A stretch of 64,000 nucleotides of DNA from Corylus avellana. Lineage: Eukaryota > Streptophyta > Magnoliopsida > Fagales > Betulaceae. Below the pieces are notes generated by a model that was not told the origin of the DNA, ran no database searches, and was given only the letters and a program-made list of their open reading frames with translations. The position numbers and the translations under genes are program-made. Each line of letters starts with the position of its first letter. Within the stretch, counting starts at the first letter, position 1. Location: positions 24,787,049-24,851,048 of the forward strand of contig NC_081544.1 in NCBI RefSeq assembly GCF_901000735.1. Reading direction: 5' to 3'. Shown here in pieces: positions 55,066 to 64,000 of this stretch.

Positions 55066-57478
55066 CATCTTTTCATTTGTTTCCCTCAATTCACTCCATT
55101 AGATAAGATACTCTTTGTCTATCCCTATCTCTCACCATGGGTTTTTCACATTCAAAGTAAGATTTTTTAGTAATGATATATGCAGTGCTAGCTCAAGCCT
55201 TAGGCGAACTAGGCGGTCACCTAGCTAGGGCCCCCAACTAATAATTATGCAATAATTTTTTTTTTCTAATTTTTTTAAAGGCTAAAAAAAAAAAGAAAAA
55301 AAAAAGTGTAATAAACAGTATCTAATTAATGGATTGAGATCCCCTAAAATTCCCTTTAAATTTGAGATTTTCAAATTCATAAATGTTGGCAGTTCATCTC
55401 ATGTAAGTGTCTAAAATGCTTGCTCCCTCCTCCTTTCCCTTCCCTTCTACTCCCCTCTTCTTTCCTCCCCCCTCCCCTTCTTGTTTTTTTTTTTCTTCTT
55501 ATTTTTCAATTTTTTTTTTTTTGGGTTTTTTCGACCAGTCTAGTTGCTCCAGCCATCCATTGCTTATGTTGCGCTGCCTTTGTCCGCCCTCCATCGTGCT
55601 ATGCCGCTCTTCGCTTCCCCAAAATCGGTTGAGCTTTAGATGTAGTTTTTCAAATCTAGATCCAGTCTCCTCAACTAGTTTTGTTCAGCCACATGCCAGC
55701 CCGCCATGCTCCCCCAACTCCTCAGCTGCCCATCAGCTCAAAACGGCTCCATCTCGTCCACTCTGCGTAGGCCAATTGTGCTTTGCCTCCCTCGCTTTGG
55801 CTGTTGTAGCTGTTTGTTAGCTTTTTTATTATGTTTTTGTCTTTGTTTTTTGCTTCTTCTTTTTTTGAATAAGGTTTTGACTTCTCCTTAAATCTACTAC
55901 TTTGTGAGTGATCTTTGGGGTGAAATTTTTTATCCTACCCTTTGGATCGAAGATGATTAGTTTCGGGTGAGAGTTTTACTCACATGGCTGAGAAAATAAA
56001 AGTTAAGAACATGGGATACCTATGTATTAAATTAAGTCTACTCTTGTAACCTCATAACTTGGACTATAATTTATCAAAATTTTATGCTCTTTGATGTAAG
56101 AGTTTTTTATTTATTTTTTATTTTTAATGGATGAATATGAAAGATTTTCCTAAAAAAAAAGAAAAAAGATTGGTGATTATTTAATGTATCACGCCATAAA
56201 ATAGAGTTACGTTATTCCAATTACAGATGTTCAATCAAATCCATTTGTTGCTCTACTTTTAACACCTTTCCTTCATCCAACCAATCAAAGGTATGTCATT
56301 TGTCAACCTTTGAATGGATACATTTATTGATTATTGAAATTTATAGATGTAGTACCTCCCCAAGAACAAGTCTAAAGTTTTTTTTTTTTTAAAAAAAAAA
56401 AACAGTTGAAGTAATACAATTTTTATTGTAAAGTTATTTATAAATAATTGATGTATTAATTTATAATTAATAAGTCAAATTTGGTTAATTATTTCATAAA
56501 TTATGCATTATCATGCATGTCAATCTATAAATAACTTTATAATAAAATTTATATCACCTAACACCACTCCAAAAGTTAATCATAAAAACTCACGAATTCA
56601 ATAAAATTAATCTTTAAAAGCTTGACCTTTCCATATAGTTGCGAACGATTTTGTTTCTTGGGCTCCAAGCACTACCAAATAGCAGCCAAGCAACAAGACC
56701 ATTACCATTCAACGGATCGCCCATAAATCTTGACGTGGCTTTTAAAGCCTTCAACAATGGGTCAAATCCAATGAACCGCTGGAAAACGTTGGCTTTTTGA
56801 CCCTTTCCCAAAAGAATATCACTGTCACTTTCACTTGCACGCACCAGAGACGTCCAAATGCGTACAAATTTGTTTTGTCTTTTTATAAAGTCTTACATCA
56901 GTCTGTGCGTCACCAGAGACGCCTCCACGTCTCTTAAGTCTTATCTACGACTTTTTCAACTCCTGGACGGCTAATAATTCAAAATCATGTTATACTTAAC
57001 AAAAAATAAAATTCATATGTTATATATATAATTAAAAAAATGCAAAATCATGCACGTTTTAAAATAAACTTAGAAGTTTTTGAACTAGGTCAAAAAAATA
57101 ATAATAATTTATTCGCTACTAACAGATTTTTGATTAAGTTAATGTGATACTTATTTAAATAAAATACTTGTCATAATTTTATTAATTCGATGGCCAAAAG
57201 TAGCGTTTAAAGTTTAGGTGACAAAATTTAAAAAATTGAGAGGTAAAATTCTAATTTTTAAAAGCTTTTAAGATATTTTTTAAAATTTTTGAAAAAAACA
57301 TGACCCTTTATCTAAAAGGGCCACGTAATTATGTGTGATTGGCTCCGACAAGTCACATTATCTTAAATAAATTTATTGTCACGAACAAAATTAAATTAGT
57401 ATTTTTTTTGTTTCAGAATATTAAAAAAATCTAATTACAAATCAAGTAAACATGTGGACTCATTTTGCGTTTTCCCGG
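55066..57478. other. Intergenic DNA upstream of the CslG gene
   Basis: It contains T- and C-rich stretches (55420-55530), a possible hAT end (agtgctagctcaagccttaggcg near 55190) and A+T-rich sequence. A minus-strand 76-codon frame at 56614-56844 has no similarity I recognise. No gene is supported. Confidence 0.45.
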
Positions 57479-57486
57479 TATATAAA
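57479..57486 (+). promoter_or_regulatory. TATA box of the CslG gene
   Basis: TATATAAA lies 75 bp before the ATG in the context cccggtatataaacc. This gives an expected transcription start near 57510-57520 and a short leader. Confidence 0.6.
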
Positions 57487-57553
57487 CCATACCATATCAT
57501 TGTGCCGGACCAAATTAACACCATCCCACAAGCGAGCAGTAGTGAAGTGAACA

Positions 57554-60500
57554 ATGGAGGATTCTGTGCCTCTCCATGTCCGCCATGTGCACAAACTATC
57601 CATATTTATCAACAGATCACATTCGCTTATTCACTCCATAGCTATAGCTTTCTTGATTTACTACAGAGCCTCTTTCCTCTTCCAAGACCCCAAGACCAGA
57701 GCATCCCCAACTCTACCATGGCTGCTTTTGTTCGCTTCGGAGCTCCTCCTCTCCTTCATATGGCTCCTCGGCCAAGCATATCGCTGGCGTCCCGTTACTC
57801 GAACAGTATTTCCAGAAAGATTGCCGGACGACGATAAGCTCCCGCCCATTGACGTCCTCATATGCACGGCGGATCCAGACAGTGAACCGACTGTGGAGGT
57901 GATGAACACGGTGTTATCAGCCATGGCGCTCGACTACCCGCCGGAGAAGCTCCACGTGTATCTTTCCGATGACGGGGGTTCTCCTCTGACTTTGCATGGC
58001 ATGAGGCAGGCTTGGTGGTTTGCAAGGGGGTGGCTTCCTTTTTGTAGGAGGTACAGGATCGCCACCAGTTGCCCACAGGCTTATTTTTCGGCTCCGGAGG
58101 ATGATGGAGGTGGTGGAAGCTCGGAGTTCAAGACTGAGCGACAGAAGATTAAGGTTAGCTCTAGGAGTAGACATTATTCTACTTTCAAATTAATGTACCT
58201 ACGACTCGTAATTAAAATGAGTTTTAGCGGCCACCGTTGATATTGGCGGCGCATGCAGGAAAGGTACGAGGTGTTCAAGGATTCTATTGCAAAAGTAAGA
58301 GAAAGAGGTGGGACAAACGACAATGGTCGGATCACTGCACGAGATCACCCTTCTGTTATTGAGGTATCACTTTTTATTTCTTCTTCTAGCATCTACCAGA
58401 TGTTCTAAAACTACAACATTTTATATATATATATATATATATATTTAGATTGTCTTTTCCTTATCTAAAATATTATATTTTGTCTTTATTTCTTGTAAAA
58501 TTACTTAAAAAAGTTATCCGATATCCGACATGGCGTAGACAAGGTTAGGTTTGTCGATGAATTACTCAGATTGTCTAATTCTCAAGAGGTTGGCATTAAT
58601 GGCATGCAGGTGATACAAGATGATCATGCCAACGACACCGTTCCGCCTGTAGACCAAGCTAAGATGCCTCTCCTTGTTTATGTTTCCCGTGAGAAGAGGC
58701 CTTCTCATCCCCACCATTTTAAGGCTGGAGCACTCAATGTCCTCGTATGAATCTTCCCTGGCCTCCTATATTTTGTTAAAAAATATTTAATTAAATAATG
58801 AAATTTACTTAATCATCTTATTAACTTAAATTGCTGCGTCAACGGCATATATATAAATAATTAACTTAGACGACTGACATAATTATATATTGCAGCAAAG
58901 GGTATCAAGCTTGATAAGCAACTCCCCCTACATGCTAGTGTTAGATTGTGACATGTATTGCAATGACCCCACTTCAGCAAGGCGTGCAATGTGCTTCCAC
59001 CTTGATTCTAACATCTCACCCTCCCTAGCTTTTGTTCAATTCCCTCAGAGATTCCACAATATCAGTAAGAACGACATCTATGACAGTCAGCTGAGGTCAT
59101 GTTTTTCGGTACGTATGGGAACTTTCTTTTTCTTTTTCTGTTGAAAAAGTGTTGACTTACATTGAAGAAGGTAGAAATTTTCACAAAGATTTTTCTATGT
59201 ACCCATTGGTTTAGGTGCTATGGCAAGGTTTTGATGGACTTAATGGACCCGTCGTGTCTGGGACAGGCTTTTATATCAAGAGGGAGTCATTGCGTCGAGG
59301 TGTCATACAGCAAGGTTCGTTGGATTTTTTGTGTATTGCTATTTTCTTATCTTGATTAATATTAATGGATATAGAAACTGATTATCATTCGTCTTTTAAT
59401 TTGCAGACGTTAATCTCGAGGAACTTAAACAATCATTTGGTTCATCTAATGAGTTAATCAAATCCTTTCGCCAAAACCACAAGCCTAATGTGATCAACAG
59501 TCAGGATGGATTGCTAAAAGAGACTCAATTCTTAGCCTCCGTTGCCTATGAAAATGATACTAAATGGGGAAAAGAGGCAAGTAAACCTCATCAAATTTTC
59601 TTTTTATATATTTAAACTCCAATTGTTTAGACTTCAAATACTTTTTGTTTGAAATTTTTTTCTGCAAAAGAAAATGGTTTCTCTCAAAAAAATTTGGACG
59701 GCAGTAAGGAATGAAGTGTGAGAAAGTGCGTGTAAGAAGAAGAAGTTTAAACTCGAAAAATAGTTTACAGTTTTAAAAAAATAAAATTATTTTATGAAAA
59801 TTAAAGAAAGTTTTTTTGTCAATCAAAAATATTCTCGGTTTGACCACAATTTTCAATCGGACAAAACACTGAAAAATATATTTAAAAAAAAAAAAAAAAC
59901 ATTTTCGAGAAACTATTTTAAGTCAAAACAAATGGAAGCATAATTTTCAATTATTGATTGATTGGGGTACTTCATAAAAGTAATTTTATTTCTCCTAATT
60001 GGCATGCAGGTCGGTTTCTTGTATGATTCTGTGACAGAAGATTTATTTACAGGGTTCATGTTACGTTGCAAAGGTTGGACTTCAGTTTATTGTGATCCGT
60101 TGAGGCCACAATTCTTGGGAAGCGGCATCACTAATTTGAATGACTTACTGAGTCAAGGCACCAGATGGAGCTCCGGATTGGTAGAAGTGGGTTTATCAAA
60201 ATTCTGCCCTCTTATATATGGACCACCAAGAATTTCTCTTCTCGAGAGCATGATCTATGGGGATCTTACATTTTTCCCTTTGATCTATTTCTTCCCACTA
60301 TGGTGTTTCGCCACTATTCCCCAGCTCTGTCTACTTGATGGCATCACCCTGTACCCAAAGGTATGAACACGTAACCACATATAACCACATATTGTCGTGC
60401 CTTCAAAACGTTACACACAATCTCACTCTTACCCTAATTAATATACATCTATTGTACGTGTCACAGGTCTCAAACCCACATTTCGTTATATTTGTGTTCA

Positions 60501-61012
60501 TCTTTTTATCGGCCATTTCTAAGCATTTACAAGAGGTTCTCACAACGGGAGGGTCATTCCAATCATGGAGAAATGAACAAAGGATATGGATGATTAAATC
60601 AATTACAACTCACTTATATGGAAGCTTGGATGCTATTATGAAGAGGATGGGGGTGAGAGAAGCCAGTTTCTTGCCCACCAACAAAGTTGAGGACGATGAA
60701 CGAGTCAAACTATACCAAATGGGAAAATTTGATTTCCAAACATCAAATATGTTTCTTGTTCCCATGGTTGCCCTAATCATCCTCAACATGGCTTCATTTA
60801 CTGGTGGACTTTTTAGGGTGATGTTTCTTGGCGAATGGGACAAGATGTTTGTGCAAGTTTTCATCTCCTTCTATATCTTAATTATGAATTTTCCAATAAT
60901 TGAAGGGGTGATGATAAGGAAGGACAAGGGACGTATTCAATCATCAGTCACTTTATTATCTGCTGTCTTTTCGTGCGGTATTTTGTTTTTGGGATTTATA
61001 TTTCTCCTTTAA
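57554..61012 (+). CDS. Cellulose synthase-like protein G (CslG type), 739 aa
   Basis: Eight exons: 57554-58153, 58259-58363, 58610-58744, 58896-59108, 59215-59314, 59407-59576, 60010-60360, 60467-61012. The phases fit and the CDS is 2,220 bp. Introns are GT-AG except intron 6 (GAG/GCAAGT), which uses a GC donor. The protein has two N-terminal membrane helices (about 25-42 and 55-73), DDGGSP at 139-144, DCD at 297-299, TED at 450-452, QGTRW at 490-494, and several C-terminal helices. There is no RING zinc finger, so it is not a true CesA. These GT2 motifs are complete, so an active enzyme is likely. Classic CslG function is unclear. Several legume and spinach members (CSyGT, SOAP5) transfer glucuronic acid to triterpenoid C-3 in the ER, which is a possible role here by family only. 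Confidence 0.93.
58425..58446. repeat. (TA)n microsatellite in CslG intron 2
   Basis: About eleven TA units in the 246-bp intron between 58363 and 58610. Confidence 0.85.
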
Positions 61013-62964
61013 TAAGTCACTTAATTAGTGCAGATTTATTCTACATTTTCACACTAATTATTGTATCACTATTTCTGTTCTAGGTTTCATTATTCATGAA
61101 GGGCATATTTCTTTCTTGACGACAAAAGTGTTTGATGTTTTGTTCTCTATTTTATGGTATGCTTTTTGCTCGTTTGTGCAAGTAGGAGTTTGCCAAATCC
61201 CCTCCCCTAGCTAGAACAGGTTGGTTTAAGAAAAAGTTTTCTTTTTCTTAGTGGAATGAAATTGGACAGCTTGCTCTCACAAGTGTTGCTTTCTGTCAAA
61301 TATCAAGTATGTTTGATGTCCTCAATTAAATTTAGGACAAGGTGCACGTGGTTGTTATGTTAGCCATCAAAATAATTAGAGTGCTATAGATTCAATCCAG
61401 GTGGAAGAAAAATTGCATGTGTGGTCCTTGATGCTCAAACTCGAATGCCAAAAAAAAAAAAAAAGAAAAAAAATTAGACAAAAAAAAAAAAAAAAAGTCC
61501 ATTTCCTTTTACAAGACAAGTAGTAATTGATCTGTTCGGTCTCAACTTCTCTTTGCCTGCTTTTGTTTCGAGCACGGTTAGAAGTGACAGGGATTGGAAT
61601 TTGTCTTAATAAGGGTGGACCTAATTAAAATAATAGAAGATAATTTATTTTATTCTCTTTATATATTATATTTTTATTATAATATATAAAAGTAAAATAT
61701 AATTCAAAATAAAAATTATAATACAATAATATGTGTATTAGAAAACCATATCTATAAGATGCATGTCATAAATATATGTCAAAGTGATATATCACTAAGA
61801 TAAAATGTAGGCACTAGTACAAAAGTAAAAACAAAAATAATACAAAATACAAAGTGTCTAAAATTTCATCTTATGCATTGTATCCAAAATTTTCCTGTCA
61901 ATGTAGATAACTAAATTATTTGAAAGAAATTCATCATCTATTTTGTTAAGAAATATTGTTTTAACAACTTTTATATCTAAAAATTCACATTTGGTAGTTG
62001 TTGTAGACATTAGAAAAGTCAAAACAAAACTAATCAATTTATCAATAAGATAATATTTTTCTAATTTTTATGTTTCCATCAATCCACAACATAATTTTGC
62101 AAATGGAAGATAATTATTTAAAAAAAAAAAAAAAAATTGAATGATTTAGCACATCAAGTTCACAATGTTTCATTTGAAATTGTATATCAATTTTCTCTTA
62201 CTTAGAAAAATCATAAGAATAGTACTTCTCAAAACTATATCAATGCTAAAGAATTTACATCCATCGATCTAAAGAGTATCGAAGAGTCGGTGTCTTTCAC
62301 CAAATTTACTATTCAACTGTTGGCATTAGAAAATTATAATAATATTAAATATGTCAAAATAATAAAATAAAATTAATGGCTCGGTTTGTTAAACACCATT
62401 CATTCTAAATACTATTCACTTTATTTTTTATTTTTTATTTTTTAAATTGATATCAAAACATTCTCACTTTTTATATCACATTATTCATTTTTTATATCTA
62501 ATCATTTACTTTTTATTAATATTTAATTAAAAAAACTCATTACAAAAGAAATTTTTTCATTTCTCAATACAATTCTTCACTTTTCTATTATTCTATAGCA
62601 ATCATTATTTTTTTGTTTTGTTTTCCTTTTTTTTAAAAAAAAAAAAAAAAAAATTGACAGTATCCAAGTGTTTGACAATGAGCACCAATGTTTCATCGTG
62701 ATGTAATCCATTAATAATGACTTCGACCACTCAAGCAAATTATCCCTTTTATATAGGTGGCTGACTGCTAGGGAGATGGGACAATTCATTTCCTATGTTT
62801 GTCAATTGCCTTAAAAAAAAAAGTGGTATTTGATTAATATGATAAAAAGAAAAAAAAAAATTTTAGTTAATTTTTATTTCAAAAATTATTGGTGTAATGT
62901 AAAAAATAAAAATATTAGAAATTAATTTTGAGATGAATAATATAAGTCTTTTTTAAGGCCATTT
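61013..62964. other. 3' flank of CslG and A+T-rich intergenic DNA
   Basis: It holds A-runs at 61448-61495 and 62120-62135, and a stretch from about 62382 (ggctcggtttgttaaacacc) with many cattcatt and cacttttt units that may be a decayed MITE. No coding sequence is recognised. No clear AATAAA signal follows the CslG stop. Confidence 0.45.
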
Positions 62965-62994
62965 NNNNNNNNNNNNNNNNNNNNNNNNNNNNNN
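62965..62994. other. Assembly gap (30 N)
   Basis: Thirty N bases. Confidence 0.99.
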
Positions 62995-63174
62995 ATATGT
63001 GCAGGCTTTGCAGTTAAAAATCCCACACAGTTTTCAATAACAAAACTTAAATTATTCATACTTTTCCCACACCTCAACCAACAACCGGATAATGACAACT
63101 TAAATTATATTTTAAAAAAAATTAAAAATTAAAAAAAAAAAGAAAAAAAAAAAAAGGAGAAACATATCCCGGGG

Positions 63175-63560
63175 TGGCTCCTTGGCCAAGGGTGGTGGAG
63201 CCACCATGGCCCGGCTGTAGAGATGGTTCAACCAACCCCGCTGGCTAAAGAATTGATCCGGCCACCCATTATTAAAAAAAAAAAATGGAACCCGGGTGCA
63301 TTTGGGGGTGTGGGACCACCTATGAGAGGCAGGGGTAGTTCCACCCTATCTCTGGCCGATGTGGGGTGTGGCTCCTCCCGGCCGGACCACCAAAATACCC
63401 AGGTCCGCAAACAAGGGGTGGCGGACCACCTGGCTTTCAGGGGTGATTCGACAAATCGGCCAGGAGATGGCTCCAGCCACCCCCTTGGCCAAAAATGGGG
63501 TGGTCCGGCCACCCCATTTTGGCCAAGGGGTGGCTGGAACCACCCCGATCTTTATCCTCC
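63175..63560. repeat. G+C-rich GGCCACCCC low-complexity island
   Basis: Blocks such as ccggccacccc, ggggtggtccggccacc and ggccaaggggtggctgg alternate on both strands and give long but false reading frames in four frames. It is bounded by A-runs at 63116-63153 and a T-run and A-run at 63559-63588, as in the core of the foldback elements. Confidence 0.6.
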
Positions 63561-63599
63561 TTTTTTCTTTTTCTTTTTTTCAAAAAAAAAGTCTACGTA

Positions 63600-63911
63600 G
63601 TAACCAATGTGCAGTACCATTCTCAAATCATTCACACTTCACACACCCCAAGCCTCAGTAACTCTACTGTCTTTCAACAAAAAAGAAAAAAAATTAACAA
63701 CTTTTCTACTGTAAAGAACTGTTCTCCCACATTCTTTCAACAAAATTTCTTCTTCCTCTCCACTGTACGCCGACAGCCCATCTCAAATCATATTTTCTTT
63801 CTCAAACCCCTTCCATTTTCCATTTTGTCACACACCCACAAAGCATTTCTCTATTCTCCTCTATGAGTGGGTATCAGTGCAGTGCAAATTCTCTCATCCA
63901 CCGTTTTCAAG
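63600..63911 (+). other. Possible 5' UTR and first exon of a gene leaving the window
   Basis: 63600-63862 is pyrimidine-rich, with many cttctt and ctctcc units, like plant leaders. ATG at 63863 gives MSGYQCSANSLIHRFQ, and a donor-like CAAG/GTCAGC follows at 63911/63912. No family is recognisable from sixteen residues. This could equally be non-coding. Confidence 0.3.
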
Positions 63912-64000
63912 GTCAGCCAATGCTAATTTCTCTCATCAAACTCTGTTATTGTTCATTCATTATACTATATTTGGCTATTTTTTATTCCTGAATTTGCCAA

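Noticed and set aside
55407..55820. 137-codon Pro/Ser/Phe-rich frame
   Set aside because: It is generated by CT-rich low-complexity DNA without a recognisable domain.
56614..56844. 76-codon minus-strand frame
   Set aside because: Moderately protein-like but short and unrecognised, with no splice or homology support.
63223..63661. Four overlapping frames of 94-125 codons on both strands
   Set aside because: Product of the GGCCACCCC low-complexity island, the same as at 2.4 and 44.1 kb.
1..64000. tRNA or rRNA genes
   Set aside because: Only tRNA-like A/B boxes of SINEs and primer-binding sites were found. No stretch folds into a full tRNA by inspection, and no rRNA motif was seen.

Overview
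The window is nuclear DNA from a flowering plant, most probably a woody eudicot. The evidence is GT-AG introns, three recognisable plant gene families, a roughly 60-65% A+T background, and dense LINE, SINE, Copia, hAT, Mutator-like and LTR debris. I cannot fix the species. Four N-gaps mark assembly joins (2124-2143, 47045-47144, 53243-53572, 62965-62994).

Protein-coding genes. (1) 3236-3552, minus: a small two-exon potato-inhibitor-I type protease inhibitor of 70 aa. (2) 8102-21702, minus: a 12-exon gene (3,405-bp CDS, 1,134 aa) for a MATH-domain protein of the TRAF1a/TRAF1b (MUSE14/MUSE13) type. All exon phases fit, although its introns have absorbed a LINE, further LINE fragments, two TRIM-like elements, a SINE and a chimeric retrocopy. 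(3) 41712-46801, plus: the first exons of an Agenet-domain gene, which seems to run into repeats and is probably truncated. (4) 57554-61012, plus: an apparently intact 8-exon cellulose-synthase-like G gene (739 aa), with all the glycosyltransferase-2 signatures and one GC-AG intron. A possible first exon of a fifth gene lies at 63863-63911.

Layout. 1-8 kb holds the inhibitor gene, MITEs and an LTR remnant. 8-22.7 kb is the MATH gene. 23-39 kb is a nest of transposable elements: three solo LTRs (two of them about 2.1-2.2 kb and related), a foldback element with one solo LTR inside it, a locally duplicated segment, two hAT elements with perfect 8-bp target duplications, and LINE pieces. 40-47 kb has the Agenet fragment with MITE and SINE insertions. 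49.2-55.1 kb is a decayed Tnt1-like Copia element with both LTRs, inserted inside a SINE. 57.5-61 kb is the CslG gene. 61-64 kb is A+T-rich sequence followed by a GGCCACCCC-type low-complexity island and a possible new gene start.

The genes do not form a pathway. The most informative content is the order in which mobile elements were inserted, which several target-site duplications and one paralogous empty site allow to be reconstructed. The most unusual object is a chimeric retrocopy at 12456-12955. It joins a copy of the MATH gene's own 3' untranslated region to a LINE tail and is inserted back into an intron of the same gene.
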